A DNA stretch of 64,000 nt from Alicyclobacillus sp. SO9 (GCF_016406125.1 NZ_CP066339.1:4650001-4714000), one strand, 5' to 3'. Numbered from the stretch's first letter, positions 17,493 through 27,061 are shown. The notes: generated from the letters alone by a model not told the origin. Translations and numbers: made by a program.

Positions 17493-17521
17493 GTATAGGT
17501 CGTGTCTCCACAGCATAAACT
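17493..17521 (+). promoter_or_regulatory. Sigma-E-like promoter of pdaB
   Basis: GTATAGG and CATAAACT are separated by 14 bp, close to the mother-cell sigma-E consensus, and end 22 bp before the pdaB start. pdaB belongs to the sigma-E regulon in B. subtilis, so the match makes sense. Only a sequence match. Confidence 0.45.
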
Positions 17522-17543
17522 TTGCTCAGACTGAAAGGGGGAC

Positions 17544-18284
17544 ATGCAAGTGAAGGATGGCCGTAAACTACTCAGCCTTACCGCTGTGATTGCATTGTTC
17601 ATGGCGGTGCTATTTGCCGCAGCTGGCCACATAACGGTCTTTGCTGCTGAGAAGAAACCGTCGGCAATCTACAAAGTCGACACTGATAAGAAAATTGTAG
17701 CTTTGACCTTTGATATATCCTGGGGCGAAAAAGTACCTGACCCTGTACTTGATGTCTTGGAAAAAGAAGATGTCAAAAAGGCGACATTCTTTTTAAGCGG
17801 ACCCTGGACTCAAAGACATCCCAAGATTGCCAAGCGAATTCAATCAATGGGCTACGAAATCGGAAATCATGGAAACCTGCACAAGGATTTTTCAAATTAT
17901 CCGAATTCATGGATTCGTAATCAAGTGACTCTGTCAGAGAAGTCCATCAAGCAGGTTACAGGCGTAAAAACAAAGCTCATTCGCACGCCAAACGGCGATT
18001 TCAATCCGCGTGTCATTCGATGCTTGAATGCCATGGGTTACACTGTGATTCAGTGGAACACAGATTCTTTGGACTGGAAAAATCCCGGTGTACAAGCTAT
18101 TCAGCAAAGAGTTCTGAAACGCGTGGTACCCGGAGACATCATCCTCATGCACGCAAGCGACTCCTCCAAACAAACTGCACAGGCACTGCCAAGAATACTG
18201 CACGAACTGAAACAGAAAGGGTACAAATTTGTGACTGTATCAGAATTGCTTTCGGAAGCTGACGTAAAGACGCAAGTCAATTAG
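17544..18284 (+). CDS. pdaB: Polysaccharide deacetylase PdaB
   Basis: A NodB-type deacetylase acting on spore cortex or peptidoglycan, needed to keep spores stable in Bacillus. The 246-residue protein has an N-terminal signal/membrane segment (about residues 10-34), the motif 1 variant ALTFDISWGE typical of PdaB, motif 2 IGNHGNLH (metal-binding His) and the later GDIILMH stretch. AAAGGGGG lies just before the start. It is one of the two main plus-strand genes in the window. Confidence 0.93.
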   Translation: MQVKDGRKLLSLTAVIALFMAVLFAAAGHITVFAAEKKPSAIYKVDTDKKIVALTFDISWGEKVPDPVLDVLEKEDVKKATFFLSGPWTQRHPKIAKRIQSMGYEIGNHGNLHKDFSNYPNSWIRNQVTLSEKSIKQVTGVKTKLIRTPNGDFNPRVIRCLNAMGYTVIQWNTDSLDWKNPGVQAIQQRVLKRVVPGDIILMHASDSSKQTAQALPRILHELKQKGYKFVTVSELLSEADVKTQVN

Positions 18285-18352
18285 GGCGCCAGTGACGCTC
18301 GGTCTAAAAACGCCCATGGTAGACGGAAATTGTTGAGCCATCGTTGCAGCCA

Positions 18353-18958
18353 TCATGGCTGCGGCGATGACGCTGTTTCCGTCTGTCTTGGAGTCAGCAG
18401 CTTACCGAAAATCAAAATCATATATATGTTACAAGCCATCATAACAATACCTGTTTGATTAACAATCGCTGGATCCCAGTGCTGTCGAATCACTAGGAGC
18501 CAATCTATAACCATGAATACATAAAGGTAAAAAACGGTGGGTAAATAACTCCCGGGACCCGACAGTTGTCGTTTGAAAAAAGCTGCCAGCAAGGCGCCAA
18601 GGAGCGGCCAAAGAGCTTGAACGAGAAAAACAGTGTAACTCGGGTGACCAATCGGATGACTGGCTTTGTCAATACTGTACCGCCACCAGAACATATCATA
18701 GGCCACGAATAGGAGGACAATGACTTGAAGCCATCTCCATTGTTGCCGACTTAAGGTAGCACGCGCAAGAAAGTTTACTGTCAGATAGGCCCAGAACCCC
18801 ATCAGGCTGGTTGTAGCCATAAAGGCCCCTTCAACCAAGCCGTTTGTCCACTGCATATGAATCAAGCCGCTCGTACTGGTTATGAGTCCAACGACGGCTC
18901 CCAGAGCTACTGTACTGAGAAGTAGAAATAAAAACCGATTCAAGCGCACAACTGCCAC
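18353..18958 (-). CDS. kbaA: KinB signalling pathway activator KbaA
   Basis: In B. subtilis KbaA is a membrane protein that supports the KinB branch of the sporulation phosphorelay. The 201-residue protein is almost wholly hydrophobic, with about six helices (from residue 8) and the aromatic loop DMFWWRYS. Gene order gerD-kbaA-pdaB matches Bacillus, although here gerD and kbaA diverge and kbaA converges on pdaB. Identification rests on context and hydrophobic pattern more than on catalytic motifs. Confidence 0.85.
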   Translation of the reverse strand: MAVVRLNRFLFLLLSTVALGAVVGLITSTSGLIHMQWTNGLVEGAFMATTSLMGFWAYLTVNFLARATLSRQQWRWLQVIVLLFVAYDMFWWRYSIDKASHPIGHPSYTVFLVQALWPLLGALLAAFFKRQLSGPGSYLPTVFYLYVFMVIDWLLVIRQHWDPAIVNQTGIVMMACNIYMILIFGKLLTPRQTETASSPQP

Positions 18959-19054
18959 CCCTTGAGTTCACCTGGAAATTCAACCTCACTATCATAGCGC
19001 AATCATTTGATTTTAGACAATCCACATTGATGCAAAATTACCGGATACTGCGCT

Positions 19055-19083
19055 GCATAAGACTGTTTCTGGTACGCATACTG
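19055..19083 (+). promoter_or_regulatory. Sigma-G-like promoter of gerD
   Basis: GCATA and CATACTG with a 17-bp spacer match the forespore sigma-G consensus (6 of 7 at -10). They end 28 bp before the gerD start. gerD is a sigma-G gene in B. subtilis. Confidence 0.6.
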
Positions 19084-19110
19084 AGCAGAGGACGAAATGG
19101 AGGGCTGTAT

Positions 19111-19761
19111 ATGGATCTCCGAAAGAGTTGGATAATTGTCGTTGCGGTTGCGGCCCTGTCCGTCGGTTGCGGCCAGGGTACTGCTGGCGCGGATGCAAGC
19201 GGGTCGCAGCCCAATTACACCACGACAAAACAAATGGTGCTCGATATTCTGAAGTCATCAGATGGCAAACAAGCTGTCCAGTCAATGCTCCAGGATCCGA
19301 GCTTTCGCGAACAAATGGCCGTATCCCAAAGTGACATCACAAAGGCCGTACAGAAAAGCCTGGAAAGTAAACAGAACAAAGACCTGTTGGCTAAACAAAT
19401 TCAAAACCCCAAGTTCGCGGCCGCTTTTGCAAAAGCTCTCCAGCCGCAGCTTGTTGATATGCAAAAGCAATTACTGAAGGACCCGCAGTACACGAAGGAC
19501 TTAATGGTGATTTTAAAGTCACCTGACTATACAAAACACATAAATGAGCTGTTACAGACCCCAAAAGTACGCGGCCAGATTATGAAAGTGATGTCGGATG
19601 CCCTGAATACGCCAAGTTTTCGCATCAAGTTTGAGGACGCTTTAAAGAAGGCCGTATCGCAGAGTGTCAGCCAAAGCGGTGGACAGAAACAAGGTCAAGG
19701 CGGTCAGGCTCAAAGCGGATCGAGCGGAGGCTCAAGCGGCGGCAGCGGACAGGGCGCATAA
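19111..19761 (+). CDS. gerD: Spore germination lipoprotein GerD
   Basis: GerD is a lipoprotein scaffold of the germinosome in the inner spore membrane. The ATG at 19111 (AGGG 6 bp upstream) gives a signal peptide ending in the lipobox LSVGC with lipidated Cys20; an upstream in-frame ATG at 19027 would bury the lipobox and is rejected. The middle (about 40-180) is a charged helical domain with repeated QMxxSPDYTK-like turns. The C-terminus is a Gly/Ser/Gln-rich low-complexity tail, about 30 residues longer than the B. subtilis protein (185 residues; here 216). Confidence 0.93.
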   Translation: MDLRKSWIIVVAVAALSVGCGQGTAGADASGSQPNYTTTKQMVLDILKSSDGKQAVQSMLQDPSFREQMAVSQSDITKAVQKSLESKQNKDLLAKQIQNPKFAAAFAKALQPQLVDMQKQLLKDPQYTKDLMVILKSPDYTKHINELLQTPKVRGQIMKVMSDALNTPSFRIKFEDALKKAVSQSVSQSGGQKQGQGGQAQSGSSGGSSGGSGQGA

Positions 19762-19795
19762 GGTGTGGATGATTTGGCACGGCTAAAACAGCAAA

Positions 19796-19833
19796 GGCTG
19801 CAGTGGACACATGACTCGTCGCCCACTGCAGCC
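19796..19833 (-). terminator. Terminator between convergent gerD and mrp
   Basis: An 11-bp perfect stem (GGCTGCAGTGG with CCACTGCAGCC) and a loop of about 16 bases lies between the converging genes. On the minus strand it is followed by TTTGCTGTTTT, on the plus strand by a weaker tract, so it may act on mrp mainly and on gerD partly. Confidence 0.55.
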
Positions 19834-19860
19834 CAGTGTTTCCGGCACGAGAATTGTTCC

Positions 19861-20946
19861 TCAGCCCTCGACGGCAGGAACTGAAGCTGCCAGGCCTAGT
19901 TTATGCATCATGGCCTCAGCAAGCTCTTCAAAGGCTTCGCCTTGAATGGATTCCTCAGCAAACAAGGGGCTCTTTTTGTCTCCCATGGCAGCCAGCGGGA
20001 CTCTGACGGTAACCTCAGTCCGCAATTCATCAGCTACGCGATTGCCGCCTCCCTTGCCAAAGAGATATGTCTTTTCTCCGCAGTGTTCGCACTGGAAGTA
20101 CGCCATATTCTCTACAACACCAACCACTTCATGGTTCGTTCGAAGCCCCATTAAGCCGGCACGGACAGCCACGTCAGCAGCGTCCATTTGCGGTGTCGTG
20201 ACAATCAGTTCTTTGCTCTTGGGAAGCATTTGGTGTACATCCAGAGAAACGTCTCCGGTTCCTGGCGGCAAGTCGAGCAACAGAACATCTAAGTCTCCCC
20301 AATGAACTTCACCGAAGAAGTTTCTGAGCATTTTGCCGAGCATGGGTCCACGCCATACTACGGGATTGTTTTCAGGAACGAAGAAGTCCATCGAAACAAT
20401 CTTTACGCCTTCCACTTCGATGGGAATGATGAGGTCATCAATGACCGTCGGGCGCTGCTTTTTCACCCCGAAGATGCTTGGGATACTGAAACCGTAAATA
20501 TCCGCATCCACCACTCCCACGCTTAATCCGGCATTGGCTAGGGCCTTCGCCAGATTGGCAGTAACTGTGGATTTCCCCACGCCGCCTTTCCCGGATGTAA
20601 CAGCTAAGAACTGGGTCTTCACTTCGGGTTGCAGCAGCGGCGGGGTCGATGTCGCCGCTTTGGGGCCGCGGAGCTTCTCGGTAAATTTAGCTCGCTCTTC
20701 GTCAGACATGCTGCCCAGAGTCACATCGACGGACTGTACGCCGTCTAAATCCATAATTTTCTCTTTGACGGAGTTCTCAATCGTTGTGCGCAATGGACAC
20801 CCGCCAATGGTCAGTGCAATCTCAACCGAAACATTCCCGGCTTCAATGGCAATGTTTCGTACCATTTCCATTTCAACGATACTTCTATGAATTTCAGGAT
20901 CTTCTACATCCCGCAACGCTTCAAGAACCTGGTCTTTTGTGACCAT
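19861..20946 (-). CDS. salA: Mrp/ApbC-type ATPase, iron-sulfur carrier (SalA)
   Basis: MRP family P-loop ATPase; relatives carry Fe-S clusters, and the B. subtilis gene here is salA, a regulator of the scoC gene. The ATG at 20946 follows GAGGGGG. The 361-residue protein has an N-terminal MIP18/DUF59 domain (1-90), a deviant Walker A TSGKGGVGKSTV near residue 118, and the C-terminal pair CEHCGEK that binds iron-sulfur in homologues. Gene order cwlD-salA-gerD matches Bacillus. Confidence 0.93.
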   Translation of the reverse strand: MVTKDQVLEALRDVEDPEIHRSIVEMEMVRNIAIEAGNVSVEIALTIGGCPLRTTIENSVKEKIMDLDGVQSVDVTLGSMSDEERAKFTEKLRGPKAATSTPPLLQPEVKTQFLAVTSGKGGVGKSTVTANLAKALANAGLSVGVVDADIYGFSIPSIFGVKKQRPTVIDDLIIPIEVEGVKIVSMDFFVPENNPVVWRGPMLGKMLRNFFGEVHWGDLDVLLLDLPPGTGDVSLDVHQMLPKSKELIVTTPQMDAADVAVRAGLMGLRTNHEVVGVVENMAYFQCEHCGEKTYLFGKGGGNRVADELRTEVTVRVPLAAMGDKKSPLFAEESIQGEAFEELAEAMMHKLGLAASVPAVEG

Positions 20947-21059
20947 GATGGTTCGCCCCCTCAGAAAATACTGGTTGAGTCGTGAAATCCGCAACCACCC
21001 TTGAGTCTACATCATTTGCAGTTTTCTTGCCATCTTGAGTAAGACAAGGTTGTGATGTT

Positions 21060-21518
21060 TTAGTGAGAGCCATACATTTGGTAGCGGGATTTGCCGTTCA
21101 TAAGCCAAATGACGGAGATTTTGTATGGATTCTGCAGGGACCCTGCAAACCACAAGGATTCATGGGGAGCTAGATTCACAACCGCTGCGGACCATGCTTT
21201 CCTGTGCTGCAGGTTGTTTGGAGCACTGGTGCCCACGTAGAGGACTGGAACATTCTGTTCACTCCAACTGACCACATTAATCCGGTGCAGAGTGTGCTGC
21301 GATTGGTTGGTGAGGCGATAGACAGGGCTTCCATACCATTTTACGTGAGTCTTGGTAAGCGTACACTTGGCTGGTGGAGGCACAAGGTACGTATGCGGCG
21401 GGTCTTTATGGACTTGGTGACTCCAAAATAGAACGAGGAGCATCACGGCCAGTATCGGGAGCAGGAACTTGGCCGTGGCAACCTCCATGCTTTGGTTTCG
21501 TTTCGCCTGCACGCTCAT
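21060..21518 (-). CDS. Hypothetical membrane-anchored protein coupled to cwlD
   Basis: A 152-residue protein with one N-terminal membrane helix (about residues 15-32, core FLLPILAVMLLVLFW) and a soluble exterior domain of about 110 residues with a proline run (LVPPPAKC) and several aromatic residues. The ATG shares one base with the cwlD stop (TGATG), so it is translated with cwlD. I do not recognise the family. Context suggests a role in the forming spore or envelope, but that is only inference. Confidence 0.75.
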   Translation of the reverse strand: MSVQAKRNQSMEVATAKFLLPILAVMLLVLFWSHQVHKDPPHTYLVPPPAKCTLTKTHVKWYGSPVYRLTNQSQHTLHRINVVSWSEQNVPVLYVGTSAPNNLQHRKAWSAAVVNLAPHESLWFAGSLQNPYKISVIWLMNGKSRYQMYGSH

Positions 21519-22321
21519 CACCTCAGAAATTTCTGAACAGCCCGGTGCCAACCTCCTTGAGTCTGCGCGGATTGCGGCTTATCCTCGTCATCAAAGTAGC
21601 GAATCACCGCCGTGTACATAGCCAGGGCTACTTTATCCTGATATGCCTCGGTTTTTAACAACTGAGCTTCTTGAGGATTGCTAACGAAACCGATTTCGGC
21701 AAGCACAGCTGGACCGTCTATGTGCTTCAACAAAAAGAGGCTCTTCACAGCAGCAGGACTGCGGCTTGTGTTGGCCAGTTGCTCCTGAAAGGCACTTTGC
21801 ATCTTTTTGGCTAAAACCTTTCCTTCTTCGTTCCCGGGCATGTACAGGGTTTGCGCACCGCGCCACGACGATGACGTTGATGCATTACAGTGCACACTGA
21901 TGAACATGTGCGGCTCAAACGCCTGTACAATCCTCAACCGACCGAGTAAGTCCGCACGTTGGCGTCGTCGGTTTTTCGCATCGCGTTCGGTTGCAAGGTC
22001 ATCGTCCAAATGACGCGTCAGCCGAACCTGTGCGCCGCCTTCCTGTAACAGGACTGCGAGCTTTTTCGTCACACTCAGGGTGATGTCCTTTTCGTGAATG
22101 CCGGTGTCTCCGCGAGCACCTGTATCACTGCCTCCGTGTCCGGCATCCAACACAATTTTCTTTCCTGAAAGGCCCAAGCTCTGCGCTGACGCTGTGGGCG
22201 ATGCAATGACAAAGAGCACAATCAGCGCTGCTGCGCTACATGCAATACGAGTCCACGACTTAAGATAACGGGTGTCCACAGTGGACAGCAGCCCCTTTCT
22301 GAATCGGGTAAGTCTGTCCAC
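21518..22321 (-). CDS. cwlD: N-acetylmuramoyl-L-alanine amidase CwlD
   Basis: Zinc amidase needed to make muramic-delta-lactam in the spore cortex. The 267-residue protein has an N-terminal membrane/signal segment (about 24-46) and an Amidase_3 domain with zinc ligands in VLDAGHGGSDTGA (His62), GIHEKDIT (Glu77), VHCNAS and the catalytic region AEIGFVSN. Placement next to salA, gerD and rpsI is the normal Bacillus order. Intact. Confidence 0.95.
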   Translation of the reverse strand: MDRLTRFRKGLLSTVDTRYLKSWTRIACSAAALIVLFVIASPTASAQSLGLSGKKIVLDAGHGGSDTGARGDTGIHEKDITLSVTKKLAVLLQEGGAQVRLTRHLDDDLATERDAKNRRRQRADLLGRLRIVQAFEPHMFISVHCNASTSSSWRGAQTLYMPGNEEGKVLAKKMQSAFQEQLANTSRSPAAVKSLFLLKHIDGPAVLAEIGFVSNPQEAQLLKTEAYQDKVALAMYTAVIRYFDDEDKPQSAQTQGGWHRAVQKFLR

Positions 22322-22392
22322 TGTAGTCTATGCAGTTCTGAGGATTGTATGAAGAGTTATGAAGAGTAAAATCAAACAAGTTGTCTGTATAT

Positions 22393-22420
22393 AAAAAAGG
22401 ATGGCTGTCGGCAGCCATCC
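22393..22420 (-). terminator. Rho-independent terminator after rpsI
   Basis: On the minus strand a 9-bp stem (GGATGGCTG with CAGCCATCC, 4-base loop) is followed by TTTTTT. It ends the rplM-rpsI unit before cwlD. Confidence 0.93.
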
Positions 22421-22465
22421 CTCCATGACGTAATACAGGCGCAAATTGTAGGCACCAGCTTCTCC

Positions 22466-22858
22466 TTAGCGCTTGGAGAACTGCGGTGCGCGACGGGCAG
22501 CCTTGAGCCCGTATTTCTTTCTTTCCTTCATACGTGCATCCCGTGTCAACATACCTGCCTTCTTCAGTGCAGGGCGAAGGTCGGGGTCAACTTTCAACAG
22601 TGCACGTGAAATTCCATGACGTACAGCACCCGCTTGACCAGACATTCCACCGCCATATACGTTTACGTGAACATCGTAGCTGTTGAGCGTTTCTGTCAGA
22701 AGTAACGGTTGCTTCACAATCAGGCGCAACGTTTCAAGTCCAAAGTAGTCATCCATTTCACGCTTATTAATCACAATCTTACCGTCACCGGGCAACAAAC
22801 GGACGCGAGCGACGGATTGTTTGCGACGGCCTGTGCCCCAATATTGTACTTGAGCCAA
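22466..22858 (-). CDS. rpsI: 30S ribosomal protein S9
   Basis: 130 residues, full length. Starts [13 protein letters not shown] and ends with the hallmark PQFSKR tail that reaches the P-site tRNA. The basic stretch [15 protein letters not shown] precedes it. It follows rplM by 18 bp in the usual L13-S9 pair and is closed by a strong terminator. Confidence 0.98.
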   Translation of the reverse strand: MAQVQYWGTGRRKQSVARVRLLPGDGKIVINKREMDDYFGLETLRLIVKQPLLLTETLNSYDVHVNVYGGGMSGQAGAVRHGISRALLKVDPDLRPALKKAGMLTRDARMKERKKYGLKAARRAPQFSKR

Positions 22859-22876
22859 AGTAAAGTCCCTCCTCCG

Positions 22877-23317
22877 TTAGTTGCTCGCCAATTCCCATTG
22901 AATCGGTTGCTGTGCTTGGTGCGGATGCTCTGGACCAGCGTACAATTTCAGCTTCTTCAATTGTTCGCGTCCAAGCGTGTTGTGCGGAAGCATACCCTTT
23001 ACGGCAGCATACAGCACTCGCTCGGGGTGCTTGTTGAGCATATCAATAGCGCGTGTTTCCTTTAAGCCCCCTGGATAACCAGAGTGGCGATAGTACATTT
23101 TCTTCTGCATCTTGTTGCCCGTGAACACAACTTTCTCGACGTTCACTACGACGATAAAGTCGCCCGTGTCCACATGCGGCGTAAATTCAGGTTTATGTTT
23201 ACCGCGAAGCACAGTCGCAATTTCAGTAGCCAACCGACCCACGCGTTTCCCAGCTGCATCAATGACATACCATTTGCGGTCCACGGCACCTGCTTTTGCC
23301 ATGTACGTCGTACGCAT
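22877..23317 (-). CDS. rplM: 50S ribosomal protein L13
   Basis: 146 residues, early 23S rRNA assembly protein. Family signature is visible in [33 protein letters not shown] split over residues 60-92, and [16 protein letters not shown] near the start. AGGAGGG lies before the ATG. It has its own promoter and forms an operon with rpsI. Confidence 0.98.
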   Translation of the reverse strand: MRTTYMAKAGAVDRKWYVIDAAGKRVGRLATEIATVLRGKHKPEFTPHVDTGDFIVVVNVEKVVFTGNKMQKKMYYRHSGYPGGLKETRAIDMLNKHPERVLYAAVKGMLPHNTLGREQLKKLKLYAGPEHPHQAQQPIQWELASN

Positions 23318-23410
23318 TAGAGTCCCTCCTAGTCAGGCAAACCTCTCATTCATGTTCCGATTCAACCACATACGTTGTAACGGGGCGTAGTGGTGAAAAC
23401 ACTAACCTAC

Positions 23411-23439
23411 AGTCTATTCAATTTTGAACCGGCGGTCAA
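23411..23439 (-). promoter_or_regulatory. Sigma-A promoter of rplM-rpsI
   Basis: TTGACC and TAGACT with a 17-bp spacer on the minus strand, about 95 bp upstream of rplM. The intervening leader could hold an autoregulatory RNA element but I see no strong hairpin. This separates L13-S9 from truA. Confidence 0.7.
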
Positions 23440-23463
23440 GGCTTAACCGTATTTTTTAATACT

Positions 23464-24237
23464 TTATTTACTCTGCTCTTCACCGTAGTGTACTTTCCAC
23501 AGTATCAGACCGTTCGGCGGAGCAGTTTGACCTGCTAGGCGTCTGTCCCGCGCCTCCAGAATTCTGGGTATTGAATCCGGATGCAGCCTGCCTCTCCCAA
23601 TGTCCACCAAGGTACCAACAATAATCCGCACCATGTACTGGAGGAAGCCGGTACCTGAGCAATAGACATGCACAAAGGAGCCTTCCGCTTCCAACCGCAG
23701 TTCGGTCAAACGACGAACCTTGTCCTTGACAGGTGTAGCCGACGCACAGAAGCTTGTAAAGTCATGCTCACCTATGAAGTAAGGCAGAGCCCGTTCGACC
23801 GGATTCAGGTTCAGTTTACCTGGAACGTGCCATGCGTAGCGGCTCGTAAAGATGTCCTCGACGCGACTCGTCTGCAGTGTATAACGATAGGTCTTGCCGA
23901 CTGCGGAAAAGCGCGCATGGAAATTTGAGTCCACTTCGCATGCCGATGTAACGACAATGTCTTTCGGCAAACTACGTCGAAGAATATAGGGGTACCGCTT
24001 CGCTTCGGGGCCTTTGTCCTGATGAAAGTGAACCACCTGAGCTTTAGCGTGAACGCCTGCGTCGGTACGACCCGAACCCACAACCTCTGTTGGACAAGTC
24101 AACAGCCTAGTCAAGGTACTTTCCAGTTCCCCTTGGACCGTTCGGACCTTCGGTTGCCGTGCAAATCCATGAAAATCTGTCCCGTCATAAGAGACAACCA
24201 GCTTAATTTTCGTCAACTGCACCACCACCCACTGCAT
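23464..24237 (-). CDS. truA: tRNA pseudouridine synthase A
   Basis: Makes pseudouridine at positions 38-40 of tRNA anticodon arms. The catalytic Asp lies in SGRTDAGVHAKAQV (Asp59 in this frame), and VSYDGTDFHGFARQ marks the N-terminus. 257 residues as read from the ATG; GTG/TTG codons 4-7 residues later are possible true starts since no strong ribosome site precedes the ATG. It follows rplQ without the ECF transporter genes usually found between them. Confidence 0.95.
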   Translation of the reverse strand: MQWVVVQLTKIKLVVSYDGTDFHGFARQPKVRTVQGELESTLTRLLTCPTEVVGSGRTDAGVHAKAQVVHFHQDKGPEAKRYPYILRRSLPKDIVVTSACEVDSNFHARFSAVGKTYRYTLQTSRVEDIFTSRYAWHVPGKLNLNPVERALPYFIGEHDFTSFCASATPVKDKVRRLTELRLEAEGSFVHVYCSGTGFLQYMVRIIVGTLVDIGRGRLHPDSIPRILEARDRRLAGQTAPPNGLILWKVHYGEEQSK

Positions 24238-24411
24238 TGGCTAAGAATGGACATCGGCCCATCCGCTTCTATGCTCCGGAAATCGGGGGGCGCGCTGATG
24301 CAGACAAAAGGGGCAACCGCACCTGAGAAAAATGCAGTAAAAGCGTCTCACAAGAAGTCACTTGCACACTGCATCACAGGAGTCGTGTCACCCCTAGTCC
24401 GTGCTGAAAGT

Positions 24412-24771
24412 TTAGACGAGCTCGATATACACCATTGGAGCTGCATCCCCGCGACGCGGCCCAATCTTTATGATACGGGTATACCCGCCATTCCTGTCCT
24501 GAAATCGCGGCGCAAGGTCACTAAACAGCTTTTGAATCACGTCTTGTTCTGCATCCTCAAGGGATTCCCTGCGAACGTATGACGCAACCTGGCGGCGCGC
24601 ATTTAAATCACCGCGTTTAGCCAAGGTAATCATCTTGTCTGCGATAGATCGCAGTTCCTTCGCCTTGGCTTCAGTTGTCTCTATACGTTCATACAGGAAC
24701 AAATCCGTGACAAGGCTCCTGAACAGCGCCTTCCGGGCAGCCGATGGCCGACCTACCTTCCGATATGCCAC
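24412..24771 (-). CDS. rplQ: 50S ribosomal protein L17
   Basis: 119 residues, standard bacterial length. Starts [18 protein letters not shown] and has the [20 protein letters not shown] core. Last gene of the alpha operon, 124 bp after rpoA. The 174-bp gap to truA contains no gene or clear terminator. Confidence 0.98.
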   Translation of the reverse strand: MAYRKVGRPSAARKALFRSLVTDLFLYERIETTEAKAKELRSIADKMITLAKRGDLNARRQVASYVRRESLEDAEQDVIQKLFSDLAPRFQDRNGGYTRIIKIGPRRGDAAPMVYIELV

Positions 24772-24895
24772 AGAGTTCTCCTCCTCATTCCTAAATCTCT
24801 GTCTTACGTCTCACAGAAGCTCTCATATCAATTCTCAAATGACTTCTCGAATGGGCTTCAAGTAAGCTTCGTACTTAAATACTTGAGTTCAGAAC

Positions 24896-25834
24896 TCAGT
24901 CTTCCTGTCTCAGAGTCAATCCGAGTCCCCCGAGTTTCTCGACGACTTCCTCCAAGGATTTTCGACCCAAGTTCCGCACTTTCATCATCTCGTCCTCACT
25001 GCGGGAACTTAACTCACCAACTGTGTTAATGCCCGCTCGTTTCAGGCAGTTATACGACCGCACTGAAAGGTCGAGCTCTTCAATCGGCATCTCGAGAGTT
25101 CGATCCGCAGCAGTATCTTCCTTCTCAATCATGATGTCTGTTTCATTTCCTTGATCGGTTAAACCCACAAACAAGGACAAGTGCTCAGTCAGGATTTTAG
25201 CACTGAGACTTACAGCTTCGTCCGGAGTAATACTGCCATCCGTCCAAACTTCGAGGGTGAGTTTGTCATAGTCCGTCACCTGACCGACACGCGTATTCTC
25301 CACTTTATAGTTGACTCGAGTGATTGGAGAGTAGATAGAGTCAATCGGAATAACTCCAATCTCCTGCTCGTCGGGCTTATTCCGATCTGCTGATACGTAC
25401 CCACGACCTCGCCCTGAATGCATCTCCACATAGAAGCGAGCCCCTTCTGTCAACGTGGCAATGTGCAACTCAGGATTCATAATGTCAACATCCGAGTCTG
25501 CACGAATATCCGCAGCCGTAACTTCTCCGGAGTTTTCCGCGTCGATGACAAGAACCTTTTCCTCATCGGAATGTATCTTCAAGGAGAGCCGCTTAAGATT
25601 GAGGACCAGTTCCGTTGTATCCTCCACTACCCCGGGGATGGTGGAAAACTCGTGTAATACTCCTTCAATTTTAACGGATTTTACTGCAGCACCCGGAATT
25701 GAAGACAAAAGGATTCTGCGAAGGGAGTTTCCGAGTGTAGTTCCGTATCCCCGTTCCAGTGGTTCGACAACGAATTTGCCGTAAGTTTCGTTTGTTTCTA
25801 TGACCTCAATCCTCGGCTTCTCAATTTCGATCAT
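24896..25834 (-). CDS. rpoA: RNA polymerase alpha subunit
   Basis: 312 residues. N-terminal assembly domain (1-230) includes [16 protein letters not shown]; the C-terminal DNA- and activator-binding domain includes [19 protein letters not shown] and [11 protein letters not shown]. Belongs to the alpha operon after rpsD; the linker is of normal length. Nothing unusual. Confidence 0.99.
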   Translation of the reverse strand: MIEIEKPRIEVIETNETYGKFVVEPLERGYGTTLGNSLRRILLSSIPGAAVKSVKIEGVLHEFSTIPGVVEDTTELVLNLKRLSLKIHSDEEKVLVIDAENSGEVTAADIRADSDVDIMNPELHIATLTEGARFYVEMHSGRGRGYVSADRNKPDEQEIGVIPIDSIYSPITRVNYKVENTRVGQVTDYDKLTLEVWTDGSITPDEAVSLSAKILTEHLSLFVGLTDQGNETDIMIEKEDTAADRTLEMPIEELDLSVRSYNCLKRAGINTVGELSSRSEDEMMKVRNLGRKSLEEVVEKLGGLGLTLRQED

Positions 25835-25917
25835 CCGTAACCCTCCTCGCTACGCGGGTCTGCGTGCTTCCCACCGAGCACCAGCCCCAATCAACACCCG
25901 GGAATTGGTTGAACCAA

Positions 25918-25934
25918 AGCCCGCCAAGCGGGCT
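25918..25934 (-). terminator. Short stem between rpsD and rpoA, possible attenuator
   Basis: A perfect 7-bp GC-rich stem (AGCCCGC with GCGGGCT, 3-base loop) followed by TTGGTT, just after the rpsD stop. The T tract is short, so partial termination or mRNA-end protection are more likely than full termination. Confidence 0.4.
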
Positions 25935-25938
25935 CTCG

Positions 25939-26565
25939 TTAACGTGAGTACTTCTCAACAATCATCTGCTCGCTGACAGGTGTATCAATCTCTTCACGCG
26001 CAGGGACTCGAACGACCTTGCCAGTGAAGTTCTCCAAGTCTAGTTCCAGCCAAGGACCCACTGTGTGCGAGGCTGCGACTTCGAGAAGTTCCTTAATACG
26101 AGCATGTTTGCGGCTCTTTTCGCGAACCACGATGACATCTCCCGGCTTCATCTGGTAAGACGGGATGTTGACGCGACGGCCATTCACGTCGAAGTGGCCG
26201 TGACGAACCAACTGGCGCGCTTCTGGACGTGATGCCGCAAAACCAAGGCGGTAGACCACATTGTCCAAACGGCTTTCTAATGTCTGCAACAGCGTCTCAC
26301 CGGTAATGCCGGGACGCCGGTTTGCGGATTCATAATACGCTCTAAACTGCTTTTCCATAACACCATAGAATCTGCGGGCCTTCTGCTTCTCCCGCAACTG
26401 CAATCCATATTCCGAAGTGCGCCGACGACCTTGACCGTGCTGACCCGGAGGAGTCGCTCGGCGGTCAATCGCACATTTCGGACTTAGGCAACGTTCACCC
26501 TTCAAGTACAGCTTGACGCCTTCGCGGCGGCAAAGCCGACATACAGGTCCGGTATATCTTGCCAT
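25939..26565 (-). CDS. rpsD: 30S ribosomal protein S4 (zinc-binding form)
   Basis: 208 residues; nucleates 16S assembly and often represses its own operon. The N-terminus carries four cysteines (CRLC, then C27 and C32 in [11 protein letters not shown]), the zinc-binding C+ version. The S4 RNA-binding domain [20 protein letters not shown] follows. It lies between rpsK and rpoA, whereas B. subtilis keeps rpsD at another locus; this is the arrangement of clostridia and enterobacteria. Confidence 0.98.
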   Translation of the reverse strand: MARYTGPVCRLCRREGVKLYLKGERCLSPKCAIDRRATPPGQHGQGRRRTSEYGLQLREKQKARRFYGVMEKQFRAYYESANRRPGITGETLLQTLESRLDNVVYRLGFAASRPEARQLVRHGHFDVNGRRVNIPSYQMKPGDVIVVREKSRKHARIKELLEVAASHTVGPWLELDLENFTGKVVRVPAREEIDTPVSEQMIVEKYSR

Positions 26566-26650
26566 TCTAGTGTTGACACCTCCAATTCAATCTATACCCA
26601 ATAAGACTAGTTTCCACTAATCTCGCAACTTCTGTCATAAACAACACGCG

Positions 26651-27061
26651 TCAGACGCGACGACGTTTTGGCGGACGGCAGCCATTATGCGGAATCGGAG
26701 TCTCGTCTCGAATACCGCTGACCTCGAGCCCGGCAGCCTGCAAGGAACGGATTGCTGCTTCACGCCCTGCTCCGGGACCCTTAACGGAAACCTCAACTTG
26801 TTTCATGCCGTGTTCCATCGCTGTCCTGGCGGCTGCTTCTGCTGCCATTTGAGCGGCAAACGGGGTGCTCTTCCGCGATCCTTTGAAGCCAACATTTCCT
26901 GCCGTTGACCATGAAATCACGTTCCCTGTCCTATCCGTGATGGAGACGATTGTATTGTTAAAGGTTGAGCGAATATGAGCTACACCAACCTCAACATTCT
27001 TTCGATCACGGCGCTTGGTGCGGGTGGCTCCTTGCCCCCTGCGCTGAGTGCCTCTTGCCAT
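26651..27061 (-). CDS. rpsK: 30S ribosomal protein S11
   Basis: 136 residues, platform protein of the small subunit. Family signature in [19 protein letters not shown] and the C-terminal [13 protein letters not shown]. It follows rpsM by 28 bp with AGGAGGT before its ATG. Confidence 0.98.
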   Translation of the reverse strand: MARGTQRRGQGATRTKRRDRKNVEVGVAHIRSTFNNTIVSITDRTGNVISWSTAGNVGFKGSRKSTPFAAQMAAEAAARTAMEHGMKQVEVSVKGPGAGREAAIRSLQAAGLEVSGIRDETPIPHNGCRPPKRRRV

